A DNA stretch of 64,000 nucleotides from RGIG5472 sp051867615 (GCA_051867615.1 JBJDYU010000012.1:13859-77858), one strand, 5' to 3'; counted from the stretch's first letter, positions 42,426 to 50,944 are shown. Notes: generated from the sequence alone by a model not told the origin. Numbers and translations are program-made.

Positions 42426-43910
42426 ATGGAACGAAAGAGCGGCATTCTGATGCCCATCAGCGCCCTGCCCGGCCCCTACGGTATCGGGACACTGGGCAGG
42501 GAGGCCTACGCCTTCGCGGATTTCCTGCACGCCGCGGGACAGAGCTATTGGCAGCTGCTGCCCCTTGGCCCCACCAGCTATGGCGATTCCCCCTATTCCC
42601 CCTTTTCCACCTTCGCGGGCAATCCGTATTTCATCGACCTGGACCTGCTGAAGGAGGACGGCCTGCTGACGGAGGAGGAGCTGGAGGGCGTGGACTGGGG
42701 AAGCGATCCCCGGCGCGTGGACTACGGCCGCATCTATGCCGCCCGCTTCGATGTGCTGCAAAAGGCCTGTGACCGGGGCTGGGAGCGGGACCGGGAGGCG
42801 GTGGCCCAATTTGAGCGGGAAAACGAAGGGTGGCTGCCGGACTACGCGCTGTTCATGGCCCTCAAGCGCCATTTCGGCATGAAGTCCTGGACGGAGTGGG
42901 AGGACGAGGCCATCCGCCGCCGCAGCTCGAAAGAGGTGGTGGAGCGGTACCGCGCCCAGCTTGCGGGCGACTGCCGCCTGTTCACCTATATCCAGTTCCT
43001 GTTTTATAAGCAGTGGAACGCCCTGCGGAGCTATATCCACTCTCTGGGCCTGCGGGTCATCGGCGATTTGCCCATCTACGTCGCCATGGACAGCGCGGAC
43101 GTGTGGAGCGGGCCGGAGAACTTCCAGATGGATGAGCAGTACGTCCCCCGGGAGGTATCCGGTGTGCCGCCGGACTATTTCAGCACGGACGGCCAGCTCT
43201 GGGGCAATCCCCTGTACGACTGGGATAAAATGCGGCAGGACGGCTTTGGCTGGTGGCTGCGGCGCATCGAGGGGGCGAGACGGCTCTACGACGTGATCCG
43301 CATCGACCATTTCCGGGGTTTTGAGAGCTACTGGAGCGTGCCCTACGGCGCGGAGACCGCCCGGGAGGGCCGCTGGCAGAAAGGCCCCGGCATGGAGCTG
43401 GTGGGCCTGCTGCGGGACCGCTTCCGGGACACCCCCATCATCGCGGAGGATCTGGGCTTCCTGACGCCGGAGGTGCATCAGCTGCTGGCGGAATCCGGCT
43501 TCCCCGGCATGAAGGTGCTGGAATTCGCCTTTGACTCCCGGGAGCCGGGAGACTATCTGCCCCACAATTACGGCCGCAACTGCGTCTGCTATGTGGGCAC
43601 CCACGACAACGAGACGGCGCTGCAGTGGCGCGAGCAGGCCAGCGCGGAGGATATCGACTTCGCCCGGCGCTACCTGGGCCTGAATGAGCAAGAGGGCTTC
43701 CACTGGGGCGTCATCCGGGGCGGCATGGGCAGCGTGGCGGATCTGTTCGTGGCCCAGATGCAGGACTGCCTGGGTCTGGGGGCGGAGGCCCGCATGAACA
43801 CCCCCGGCACCTGCGGCGGCAACTGGGCGTGGCGTATGCTCCCCGGCGAGGCCTCGGAGAAGCTGGCGGCCCGTCTGCGGGACTATACCTGGATGTACGG
43901 CAGACTGTAA
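42426..43910 (+). CDS. malQ: 4-alpha-glucanotransferase
   Basis: A 494-residue GH77 amylomaltase that transfers alpha-1,4-glucan segments in maltodextrin and glycogen metabolism. Family motifs are present: PYSPFSTFAGNPYFID at the N-terminus, the nucleophile region VIRIDHFRGFESYW, the acid/base in IIAEDLGF, and GTHDNET. AAGAGGAGAG precedes the ATG, itself just after element A copy 2. Position after the sugar importer suggests processing of imported maltodextrins. Confidence 0.96.
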   Translation: MERKSGILMPISALPGPYGIGTLGREAYAFADFLHAAGQSYWQLLPLGPTSYGDSPYSPFSTFAGNPYFIDLDLLKEDGLLTEEELEGVDWGSDPRRVDYGRIYAARFDVLQKACDRGWERDREAVAQFERENEGWLPDYALFMALKRHFGMKSWTEWEDEAIRRRSSKEVVERYRAQLAGDCRLFTYIQFLFYKQWNALRSYIHSLGLRVIGDLPIYVAMDSADVWSGPENFQMDEQYVPREVSGVPPDYFSTDGQLWGNPLYDWDKMRQDGFGWWLRRIEGARRLYDVIRIDHFRGFESYWSVPYGAETAREGRWQKGPGMELVGLLRDRFRDTPIIAEDLGFLTPEVHQLLAESGFPGMKVLEFAFDSREPGDYLPHNYGRNCVCYVGTHDNETALQWREQASAEDIDFARRYLGLNEQEGFHWGVIRGGMGSVADLFVAQMQDCLGLGAEARMNTPGTCGGNWAWRMLPGEASEKLAARLRDYTWMYGRL

Positions 43911-43927
43911 GCGAAAATAAAAGTAAG

Positions 43928-43956
43928 GGGGCGGCCCACCGGGCCGCCCCTTTTTT
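43928..43956 (+). terminator. Terminator after malQ
   Basis: GGGGCGGCCC / GGGCCGCCCC with an ACC loop and six T. Confidence 0.94.
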
Positions 43957-43978
43957 GCGGAAGTTTTGTGCGCGTCTG

Positions 43979-45502
43979 TCAGGTACATCTTTTCCCGGGC
44001 CTGACCAGCCCCCGGAGCCAGTGCAGGTCCTCCCGGCGCAGGATGCCGAAAAGGAAGCAGAGACACACCGTCATGGCGAGGAACACAGCCGCCCGCAGCG
44101 CCGCCGTGGGAAACTGCGCCGCGGCCGAGACCGCCAGCAGCGCGGCGGCCATGGCGAGGAGGGGGACGCGGAGCGGGAGGGAAAGCCCGGTGACCCGCAG
44201 GAGACGGCGGATGCTGAGGAGGAAGTTCAATAGGTGAGTGAGGAGGAAGCTGAAAAAATAGCCCTCCATGCCCCACACGGGCAGCAGGAGATACAACAGC
44301 GCGATATCCAGCGCGGAGGTCAGGATGTTGTACAGCACGCAGTACTGCTGCTGGCCCAGCCCCTTGGTCGCAGCATCGGTGACGATATCGCAGTAGAGCA
44401 TGGGGGCGAGAAAGGCGAAGCGCCGCAGGCAGCTCCCAGCTTCGCCGCTGTGATAGAGCATTTCGCACAGCGGGTCCGCGAAAAGAAACAGCAGCCCGCC
44501 GCAGCAGAGACCGTACAGCATGGATACCCGCAGGCTGCGGCGGGTCAGATAGCGGATGCGCCGGGCGCTGCCCGCGGCGGCGCAGCGGGCCAGCTCCGGT
44601 ATGAGCAGCTCCGACAGGGCAAAGAGGATAGCGGAGGGGAACATGAGGATCGGGAACACCATGCCGCTGACGATGCCGAAGGCCGCCAGCGGCTCCGCCA
44701 CGGCGGTGTACAGCGCGAGCCGCTGTGGGACGATCAGGTTTTCCGCAGTGGATAGCCCGGCCTTCAGATCGTCCGCCAGCGCCAGCGGCACGGCGATGCG
44801 AAGCAGCCGCCGGGCAACTTTCGTCCGCTGGGCCGGGACTGCCCGCTCCCGCCGCCGCAGAAAAAGCAGACTGAAAAGCGTCAGGTACGCTCCCGCGCCG
44901 CCGCCTAAGATCACGGCCTCGCAGGCCCGGGCCGGGTCGCCTCCCGCCCAGCAGGAGAGGGCGGTCAGGGTGACCGCCATGGAGCAGAGCTGCTCCGCGA
45001 TCTCCACCGCCGATAGGGTAGCGATCCGGTTCGCGGCGGTGAAGTAGCCCGTCATGACGCCGCCGAGGCAGGTCACGGGCAGAAAGCAGGCGAACAGCCG
45101 CAGCGACGCCACCGTGCGGAGGTCGCCGATCCAGCGCTCCGCTAAAAACGGCGCGCCGAAATAAAGGAGGAGACTCACCGCGCCGCTGCACATGATGCTG
45201 TAGAGAAAGCAGCCCGAGAGGATACGCCGGATGGCGCCGCTGCGCCTCCGCCCCAGCTCCTCGGCGGCGAGATACATGGCCGTGGTGCGTATCCCGGCGA
45301 TGCCGGCGGTCCGGGCCAGCATGGACACGGACATGACCAGCTGCAAAAGCCCCACGCCCGCCGCGCCGATGCGGCCGGAGATGTAGACCTGAAAGGACGT
45401 GGTGGCCAGCCGCAGCAGCAGGTTCACCCCTGTCAGCAGCAGCGCGCTGTAAAATATGGGCATTTTCCGGCGCAGAGCAGATCCCCCCTTACCCCCATTC
45501 AT
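43979..45502 (-). CDS. SpoVB/MurJ-like polysaccharide flippase
   Basis: A protein of about 507 residues with 12-14 hydrophobic segments and an Arg-rich C-terminus, of the MATE/oligosaccharide-flippase superfamily. The N-terminal FQVYISGRIGAAGVGLLQLV corresponds to the start of stage V sporulation protein B-type proteins, which flip lipid-linked wall precursors. The start is unsure: ATG 45502 (MNGGKGG) or ATG 45463 (MPIFYSA) both lack a good ribosome-binding site. No spore or wall gene is adjacent. Confidence 0.82.
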   Translation of the reverse strand: MNGGKGGSALRRKMPIFYSALLLTGVNLLLRLATTSFQVYISGRIGAAGVGLLQLVMSVSMLARTAGIAGIRTTAMYLAAEELGRRRSGAIRRILSGCFLYSIMCSGAVSLLLYFGAPFLAERWIGDLRTVASLRLFACFLPVTCLGGVMTGYFTAANRIATLSAVEIAEQLCSMAVTLTALSCWAGGDPARACEAVILGGGAGAYLTLFSLLFLRRRERAVPAQRTKVARRLLRIAVPLALADDLKAGLSTAENLIVPQRLALYTAVAEPLAAFGIVSGMVFPILMFPSAILFALSELLIPELARCAAAGSARRIRYLTRRSLRVSMLYGLCCGGLLFLFADPLCEMLYHSGEAGSCLRRFAFLAPMLYCDIVTDAATKGLGQQQYCVLYNILTSALDIALLYLLLPVWGMEGYFFSFLLTHLLNFLLSIRRLLRVTGLSLPLRVPLLAMAAALLAVSAAAQFPTAALRAAVFLAMTVCLCFLFGILRREDLHWLRGLVRPGKRCT

Positions 45503-45560
45503 ATGGGGACAAGAGGAAAAGTATGATGCCGGAGCGCGGAAAACGCCGCCATGGAAGGCG

Positions 45561-45589
45561 TTGACAAAGCGGAGGGCTTCTGCTACAAT
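45561..45589 (+). promoter_or_regulatory. Promoter of the TM1266-ABC operon
   Basis: TTGACA (45561-45566), 17 bp, TACAAT (45584-45589). Transcription would begin near 45597, some 200 bp before the first start codon. Confidence 0.85.
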
Positions 45590-45596
45590 GGGCCAC

Positions 45597-45763
45597 AGCG
45601 AGGGGAAAGCAGCGCTGACCCCGAGCTGAGCAAGCTGGCATTCGGTCTGACAGGCGAGGATACGCTCCTGCGCGGAAGATGCGAAAAGGAAGGGCCGCGG
45701 CGGACAGCCGCTCCCGGATGGAACGTATCTCCCTTGCCCTGCGGGCAGGGGAGTTTTTGTTTT
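45597..45763 (+). promoter_or_regulatory. Riboswitch-like leader with terminator
   Basis: About 167 nt between the predicted start and an intrinsic terminator that precedes the first gene. It can fold into GGGG / CCCC around a small stem, CCGA / TCGG, CAGGCG / CGCTCCTG, GGGCCGCGGC-type GCGGC / GCCGC with outer GGG / CCC, then the terminator. GACAGG and GGACAG segments recur. A structured leader ending in a terminator before the coding region is the hallmark of a transcriptional riboswitch or attenuator. I cannot assign it to a known class with confidence. Confidence 0.65.
45729..45763 (+). terminator. Leader terminator
   Basis: CTCCCTTGCCC / GGGCAGGGGAG (one G-U) with a TGC loop, followed by TTTTTGTTTT, 41 bp before the TM1266-like gene. 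Confidence 0.88.
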
Positions 45764-45803
45764 CCGGTGCCGCTTTGAAAAAACATGGGAGGAAGGATCT
45801 CGT

Positions 45804-46070
45804 ATGAACAAGCGCATCGCCATCATCGCCCTTGTGGTCACCGACCGCAGCGCGGCGGAAAAGCTCAACGCCCTGCTCCACGAGTACGGGGAGTATATTC
45901 TGGGCCGCATGGGCCTGCCCTGCCCCCAGCACGGGGTGTCGCTGATCTCCGTGGCGGTGGCCGCGCCGCAGGATGTCATCAGCGCCCTGGCGGGCAAGCT
46001 GGGACGCATCGGCGGCGTCAGCTCCAAGACGGTCTATGCTCCCGAAAACGTGCAGGAAAGGAAAGAATGA
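45804..46070 (+). CDS. TM1266-type iron-only hydrogenase system regulator
   Basis: An 88-residue protein close to TM1266, a small ACT/NikR-like protein annotated as putative regulator of the iron-only hydrogenase system. Typical features are RIAIIALVVTDR, LHEYGEYILGRMGLP and SALAGKLGRIGGVSSKTVYA. The family is found with [FeFe]-hydrogenase maturases and also with ABC transporters as here. GGGAGGAAGG precedes the ATG. It overlaps the next gene by four bases. Its actual function is unproved. Confidence 0.88.
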   Translation: MNKRIAIIALVVTDRSAAEKLNALLHEYGEYILGRMGLPCPQHGVSLISVAVAAPQDVISALAGKLGRIGGVSSKTVYAPENVQERKE

Positions 46071-47050
46071 CAATGAAAAAATGGATGAGTTTGCTGCTGG
46101 CGCTGGCGCTGGCCCTGTCTCTCGCCGCCTGCGGCGCGGCCGGACAGGAGGAGACGGCGGAGGATCCCGCCACGCTGCGGGTGGCCGCCATCAAGGGCCC
46201 CACGGGCATGGGGCTGGTAAAGCTCATGAGCGAGAGCGACGCGGGCAGCACCGGCACGAACACCTATGAGTTCACCCTGGTGGCCAGCCCCGACGAGATC
46301 GTGGCGGGCATCGGCGGCGGCGAGCTGGACGTGGCCTGCGTTCCCGCGAATCTGGGCGCCACGCTCTATAACAACACCGACGGCGCGGTGCGCGTGCTGG
46401 CGGTGAACACCCTGGGCGTGCTGTATATCGTGGAGAACGGCGATACGGTCCATTCCGTGGAGGATCTGGCCGGCCGCACCATCTATTCCTCCGGTAAGGG
46501 CTCCACCACGGAGTACGCCCTGCAGCACATTCTGGATTCCTACGGCGTGGAGGCCGCGGTGGAGTGGAAGAGCGAGCACGCCGAGTGCGTGGCGGCGCTG
46601 GCGGCGGACGAACAGGGCGTGGCCCTGCTGCCCCAGCCCTTTGCCTCTGCTGCGCAGATGCAGAACGAGAATATCCGGGTGGCCCTGGACCTCAATGAGC
46701 TCTGGGAGGAGCTGGGGGACGGCAGCGCCCTCATCACCGGCTGCGTCATTGCCCGGACGGAGTTCGTGGAGGAGCACAGCGGCGCCATCGACCTGTTTTT
46801 GCAGCAGTACGCGGATTCCGTGGACTATGTGAACGCCAACACCGACGAGGCGGCGGAGCTGATCGAAGCCTATGACATCATTCAGGCGGCGGTGGCGAAG
46901 AAGGCGCTGCCCTTCTGCAACATCGTCTGCATCCGGGGTCAGGAGATGAAGGAGCAGCTCGGCGCTTACCTCGAGCTGCTGCACGGACAGAACGCCAAGG
47001 CTGTGGGAGGTTCGCTGCCGGATGAGGCGTACTATTACATCGGAGAGTAA
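46067..47050 (+). CDS. ABC transporter substrate-binding lipoprotein (SsuA/NMT1 type)
   Basis: A 327-residue lipoprotein: the signal peptide ends in the lipobox LAACGA. The body has the type II periplasmic fold of the nitrate/sulfonate/thiamine-precursor group (KGPTGMGLVKLM, GELDVACVPANLG, SGKGSTTEYALQHIL). The start at ATG 46067 overlaps the upstream stop (ATGA); ATG 46073 is also possible. The ligand is unknown; association with a TM1266 gene and an apparent riboswitch leader suggests a cofactor or precursor rather than a sugar. Confidence 0.88.
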   Translation: MTMKKWMSLLLALALALSLAACGAAGQEETAEDPATLRVAAIKGPTGMGLVKLMSESDAGSTGTNTYEFTLVASPDEIVAGIGGGELDVACVPANLGATLYNNTDGAVRVLAVNTLGVLYIVENGDTVHSVEDLAGRTIYSSGKGSTTEYALQHILDSYGVEAAVEWKSEHAECVAALAADEQGVALLPQPFASAAQMQNENIRVALDLNELWEELGDGSALITGCVIARTEFVEEHSGAIDLFLQQYADSVDYVNANTDEAAELIEAYDIIQAAVAKKALPFCNIVCIRGQEMKEQLGAYLELLHGQNAKAVGGSLPDEAYYYIGE

Positions 47051-47789
47051 AAAGCATATACGGCTCTGGGCCGTGCTGCTCTGGCTCACGGTCTGGCAGC
47101 TTGCCGGTATGTGGGTGGGGCAGGAGTTCCTGCTGGCCACCCCTGCGGCCACGCTCCGGGCGCTGCTGCGCCTTATGGGGGAGGGAGAGTTCTGGCGCTC
47201 CATCGCCTTCTCCCTCTCCCGCATCGCCGCGGGCTTCGGTCTGGCGGCGGTGCTGGGCGCGGCGCTGGGCGCGGCGGCGGCGAGGAAGAAATGGGTGGGG
47301 GACCTGCTGGCTCCCCTCCTGGCTGTGGTGAAGGCCACGCCCGTGGCGTCCTTTATCATCGTGGCCCTGCTCTGGGTGTCCTCCCGGAACCTCTCGGTGC
47401 TGATCTCCTTTCTCATGGTCTTCCCGGTGCTGTATCTCAGCATCCGGGAGGCGGTGGAGCAGCTCAGCGGAGAGCTCGCGGAAATGGCCCGGGTGTTCCG
47501 GGTGCCGTTTTGGCGGCGTCTCCGCTATCTTTACCTGCCGGAGATATTGCCCCGCTTCCGGGCGGCGGCCTCGGCGGCGCTGGGCTTCTGCTGGAAGGCG
47601 GGCGTGGCGGCGGAGGTCATCGGCATCCCGGACGGTTCGCTCGGCGAAAAGCTGTACGAGGCGAAGATCTACCTCAACACGCCGGAGCTGTTCGCCTGGA
47701 CGGTCACCATCGTGGCGGTCAGCGCGGCGACGGAGCGGCTGGCGCTGTGGCTGCTGCGTCTGGCGGAAGAGAAATGGGGGCGGATGTGA
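47022..47789 (+). CDS. ABC transporter permease (TauC/SsuC type)
   Basis: A 255-residue permease with about six hydrophobic helices and a BPD-type EAA loop (ELAEMARVFRVPFWRRLRYLYLPEILP). It overlaps the binding-protein gene by 29 bp, a long overlap but supported by GGAGG upstream of ATG 47022 and by conservation of KKHIRLWAVLLWLTVWQ. It forms an importer with the flanking genes. Confidence 0.85.
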   Translation: MRRTITSESKKHIRLWAVLLWLTVWQLAGMWVGQEFLLATPAATLRALLRLMGEGEFWRSIAFSLSRIAAGFGLAAVLGAALGAAAARKKWVGDLLAPLLAVVKATPVASFIIVALLWVSSRNLSVLISFLMVFPVLYLSIREAVEQLSGELAEMARVFRVPFWRRLRYLYLPEILPRFRAAASAALGFCWKAGVAAEVIGIPDGSLGEKLYEAKIYLNTPELFAWTVTIVAVSAATERLALWLLRLAEEKWGRM

Positions 47790-48352
47790 CGGAGCTGCGG
47801 AATATTTGGAAGTCCTATGGCGATAAGCAGGTGCTGCGGGGCATGGATCTGTTCCTCCCGGAGGGAGAGATCACCTGCCTCATGGGCCCCTCCGGCTGCG
47901 GCAAGACCACGCTGCTGCGAATCCTCATGGGTCTCGAAACGGCGGACCGGGGCGAGATCGTGGGGATGGAAGGGCAGCGCGTCAGCGCCGTGTTTCAGGA
48001 GGACCGGCTGCTGACCCGGCTCACGGCGGAGGGGAACCTCCGCTTCGTGGCGGAGAGCGAGGGGCAGCTGCGCGAGATACCGGTGCTGCTTCGGGAGCTG
48101 GGCCTTGGGAAAGAGACCGGGCCCGCCGCCGAATTCAGCGGCGGCATGAAGCGCCGCCTCGCCATCGCCCGGGCGCTGCTGGCGGAGTATACGCTGCTGG
48201 TGCTGGACGAGCCTTTCCGGGGTCTCGATCAGGAGACGAAGGAACGGGCCATGGAGACCGTCCGCCGCCGCAGCGCGGGAAAGACCGTGCTGCTGGTGAC
48301 CCACGACGAGAACGAAGCCCGGGCCATGTCCGGGCGCATCATACGGATGTAA
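47774..48352 (+). CDS. ABC transporter ATPase (short)
   Basis: A 192-residue ATPase: Walker A GPSGCGKTT, Q loop FQEDRLL, signature EFSGGMKRR, Walker B LLVLDEPF and the switch His in THDENEA. At under 200 residues it is shorter than the usual 240-260 of SsuB/TauB; the loss is at the C-terminus and in the helical domain. It overlaps the permease by 16 bp and starts at ATG 47774 (a GTG at 47786 is possible). It drives the importer. Confidence 0.87.
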   Translation: MGADVTELRNIWKSYGDKQVLRGMDLFLPEGEITCLMGPSGCGKTTLLRILMGLETADRGEIVGMEGQRVSAVFQEDRLLTRLTAEGNLRFVAESEGQLREIPVLLRELGLGKETGPAAEFSGGMKRRLAIARALLAEYTLLVLDEPFRGLDQETKERAMETVRRRSAGKTVLLVTHDENEARAMSGRIIRM

Positions 48353-48358
48353 TAAAAA

Positions 48359-48388
48359 ACGCGGGCCGTCCTTTCGGATGGCCCGCGT
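48359..48388. terminator. Hairpin ending the ABC operon
   Basis: ACGCGGGCCGTCC / GGATGGCCCGCGT with a TTTC loop. On the minus strand it is followed by TTTTTTATT, so it also serves leftward transcripts from the EamA gene; the plus-strand T run is weak. Confidence 0.78.
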
Positions 48389-48395
48389 GTCAGTT

Positions 48396-48674
48396 TGTTG
48401 AAAAAGCCTCGCAGAGTTCGCGCCCGCAGGCGCGAAGAAAATAAGATTTATTTTCTCCGGCGGCGTGTACGTCTACATAAGGCTCTTAGTGGCTCTGCCA
48501 CTTAGAGCCTTGTATGCATGGAGCCCCGTAAGCGGCGAAGCCGCTAACGGGATCTCGCAGGAGAAAATACTTCTCGGCCCGCAAACGTGCGCATCGAACG
48601 CTGACAGCGAACGATGCGTGCGCTGCGGCGGGCCGCAGCCTTTTCGAAAAAGTGGCGTTGCCACTTTTTCGACA
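48396..48674. repeat. Structured inverted-repeat element B
   Basis: A 279-bp element with terminal inverted repeats TGTTGAAAAAG (48396-48406) and CTTTTTCGACA (48664-48674). It is packed with hairpins: TTCGCGCC / GGCGCGAA, GAAAATAA / TTATTTTC, a 15-bp AAGGCTCTTAGTGGC stem with one mismatch, CCCGT-A-AGCGGC / GCCGCT-A-ACGGG, a long CGGCCCGC / GCGGGCCG arm and GAAAAAGTGGC / GCCACTTTTTC. No ORF fits it. It accounts for most of the 325-bp gap here. Confidence 0.75.
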
Positions 48675-48677
48675 GGT

Positions 48678-49586
48678 TTATGTTGCTGCCGCTTCGCTCT
48701 TTTTCTTCGGAGCGGGAAGCTGGGAGAGGAGGACAGCGGCGAACATGAGCGCGCAGCCCAGCAGCTCCCGGCCGCTGAGTCGCTCATGCAGCAGCACCGC
48801 GCCGGAGAGTACGCCGAACACGCTCTCAAGGCTCAAAAGAAGGGAGACCACCGTGGGGTTGGAGCCCTTCTGGGCGATGATCTGCAGCGTGTAGGCAATG
48901 CCCGAGGAGAACACACCCACATAGAGGATGGGCCAGATCCACTGGCTGAAGCCGGCGAGGCTTACCTCCTCGGTCAGCAGGGAGGCGGCACCGGAAAGCA
49001 CCATGCAGGTGAGAAACTGGACGAGGGAGAGGTACAGCCCATCCACCGTCCGGGTGAAGTGGTCGATGACGAGGATGTGGGCGGAAAAGGCCAGGGCGCA
49101 GAGGAACACGAGGAAGTCTCCGCGCTGGATGGTGAAGCCGCTTTGGATGCAGAGAAAATACAGGCCCGCCGTAGCAAGCCCCACCGCGCACCAGATGTTG
49201 ACGGAGATGCGGCGTCCCGCGAACAGGCCGCAGAGGGGGACGATGACGATGTACAGGGCGGTGATGAAGCTGGCCTTGCCGGCGGAGGTGTCCGCAAGCC
49301 CTGCCTGCTGGAGGTTGGAGGCGATGGTCAGCACCGTGCCGCAGAGTACGCCGCCGAGGAGCATGGCCCGGCGGTCCTGTTTTTTCGGCGTCTGGCCCCG
49401 GGCGATCTCCCAGCGGCGGAAAAGCAAAATGGCCACAGCCAGGGTAATGGCCGCCACCAGCGAGCGCAGGGCGTTGATGGCGAAGGGGGGCAGGTAGTCT
49501 CCCGCCACGCTCTGGCCCACAAAGGCGGTGCCCCATATGAAAGCCGCCAGCAGCGGCAGTACAGTCTCACGAAAACGCTGGTTCAA
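48678..49586 (-). CDS. EamA/DMT family exporter (TTG start)
   Basis: A 302-residue membrane protein with ten hydrophobic segments in two EamA repeats (about residues 7-140 and 150-290), ending KKKSEAAAT. The start is taken as TTG 49586, because GAGAGGAG lies nine bases upstream and the family N-terminus is RFRETVLPLLAAFIWGTAFVGQ; longer readings run into the promoter. Such carriers export amino acids or metabolites. It ends only four bases from inverted-repeat element B. Confidence 0.85.
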   Translation of the reverse strand: MNQRFRETVLPLLAAFIWGTAFVGQSVAGDYLPPFAINALRSLVAAITLAVAILLFRRWEIARGQTPKKQDRRAMLLGGVLCGTVLTIASNLQQAGLADTSAGKASFITALYIVIVPLCGLFAGRRISVNIWCAVGLATAGLYFLCIQSGFTIQRGDFLVFLCALAFSAHILVIDHFTRTVDGLYLSLVQFLTCMVLSGAASLLTEEVSLAGFSQWIWPILYVGVFSSGIAYTLQIIAQKGSNPTVVSLLLSLESVFGVLSGAVLLHERLSGRELLGCALMFAAVLLSQLPAPKKKSEAAAT

Positions 49587-49638
49587 GCAAAAGCACTCCT
49601 CTCGGGAACTTCTCCGCGCCCGGCGGCGTAACAGGAAA

Positions 49639-49667
49639 AGCGTACCACATTTCCCGCCGAAAGGCAA
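49639..49667 (-). promoter_or_regulatory. EamA promoter
   Basis: On the minus strand: TTGCCT, 17 bp, TACGCT with extended -10 TGGTACGCT. The rest of the 350-bp gap up to the LysR promoter (49668-49869) shows nothing I can name. Confidence 0.72.
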
Positions 49668-49869
49668 TACACCGACTGGACGGTATTTTTTTTCGCCAGG
49701 CAGGGAGAAAACTGTGGAAATCGCAGGGAGCGGCGGTTTTTCGGCCGCGCGCCTTCATTGATGGATACGATGCGTTCGCGGGCGCGGACAGAGGCGGAGA
49801 ACCCGCTCTTTTGGCAGCAGTCGGGAGTTTTGGACGCGTGCAAGGCATTGGGAATATCGATTTCACGGC

Positions 49870-49898
49870 TTGCGCTCCGCCGCCGTGGGTGTTATACT
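49870..49898 (+). promoter_or_regulatory. Promoter of LysR paralogue
   Basis: TTGCGC (49870-49875), 17 bp, TATACT (49893-49898), 38 bp before the start codon. Confidence 0.75.
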
Positions 49899-49936
49899 GG
49901 GCAGAGAAAGAATCTTTCGGCAGGGGGAGCGGATAT

Positions 49937-50875
49937 ATGGATTTCAAGCAGCTACAGTCCTTTGTGGCGGTCATCAAGTATAACAGCTTCACGGAAGCGG
50001 CCAAGAGGCTCTATGTCTCCCAGCCCACCATCAGCACCCATATCCGTATGCTGGAGGAGGAGCTGAATTCCTGCCTGATCATCCGCTCCACCAAGAGCAT
50101 CGAGGTGACGCCCCGGGGCTGGGAGGCGTACGCGCTGGCCAGCAGCATTCTGGAGCAGCGCGACCGCCTGCTCTACCGCTGGACAGGCGACCAGAAGCGG
50201 ATCCTCTACATCGGCGCCTCCACCATCCCCTCGACCTACATCCTCCCGGAGGTCCTCCCCTCTTACGGGGAGCTGCACCCGGAGACCTATTTCCTCATCC
50301 ACCAGAGCGACAGCCAGGGCATCATCGACGGCCTGCTGAGCAGCAAATTCGACGTGGGCCTGATCGGCATGGAGTGCCGGGAGGAGGCCCTTACCTGCGT
50401 GCCGTTTTACTCGGACCGCATGGTCATCATCACTCCGGTGAACGAGCATTTCCTGGAGCTGCAGGCCCAGCCGGATCTCTCCGTTGAGACGCTTTTGAAG
50501 GAGCCGATCATCCTGCGTGAGCTTGGCAGCGGCAGCCTGAAAAGCGCCAACCGCTTCTTTGAGGAAATGGGCATCACGGAGGAGAACCTGCAGATCACGG
50601 CCCGGATCAACAATCAGGAGTCCATCAAAAATCTGGTGGCCAGCGGTCTGGGCATTTCCGTCATTTCCGAGCGGGCCGCGCGGAACTTTCTGGAGGAAAA
50701 GCGCGTGCTGCTGTTTGAGCTGCCGGAGCACAGCAGCCGGAGGGTCTTCTACCTTGCCTTCCGCAAGAACCCGACGCTCCCCTCCTATGTGCAGGACTTT
50801 ACGAGGTTTATCAAGCTCCATTACGCGGATTCCCTGAAAAGCGCCTTCCCGGAAGCCGCTTTCCCGGAGGCGTGA
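49937..50875 (+). CDS. LysR regulator, selenium-type paralogue
   Basis: A 312-residue LysR protein clearly related to the one beside tRNA-Sec: MDFKQLQSFVAVIKYNSFTEAAKRLYVSQPTISTHI against MDIKQLEAFARVVENNSF. The effector domain is conserved in outline (IYIGASTIPSTYILPEVLPSYGELHP). The C-terminus ends in a short repeat (FPEAAFPEA) from a duplicated CTTCCCGGAAGCCG-like block. The divergent EamA exporter is a plausible target. The effector is unknown. Confidence 0.88.
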   Translation: MDFKQLQSFVAVIKYNSFTEAAKRLYVSQPTISTHIRMLEEELNSCLIIRSTKSIEVTPRGWEAYALASSILEQRDRLLYRWTGDQKRILYIGASTIPSTYILPEVLPSYGELHPETYFLIHQSDSQGIIDGLLSSKFDVGLIGMECREEALTCVPFYSDRMVIITPVNEHFLELQAQPDLSVETLLKEPIILRELGSGSLKSANRFFEEMGITEENLQITARINNQESIKNLVASGLGISVISERAARNFLEEKRVLLFELPEHSSRRVFYLAFRKNPTLPSYVQDFTRFIKLHYADSLKSAFPEAAFPEA

Positions 50876-50908
50876 GTTCCTTTCGCCCCGGCGGGAGACC
50901 GCGTGGCG

Positions 50909-50937
50909 TTGACAATCCCGGCTTTTTGTGGCACAAT
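50909..50937 (+). promoter_or_regulatory. MarR gene promoter
   Basis: TTGACA (50909-50914), 17 bp, CACAAT (50932-50937). Confidence 0.7.
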
Positions 50938-50944
50938 CCAGAAT

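Noticed and set aside
42417..45191. A 924-codon open frame opposite malQ and overlapping the flippase
   Set aside because: Antisense to malQ, out of phase with the flippase, very rich in Arg/Pro/Ala, no ribosome-binding site; a GC-content artefact.
45597..45763. TPP or cobalamin riboswitch
   Set aside because: The CTGAGA/ACCC pair of TPP and the conserved B12 box are not present in the right order, although AGGATAC and CCTGC segments resemble parts of the B12 box.
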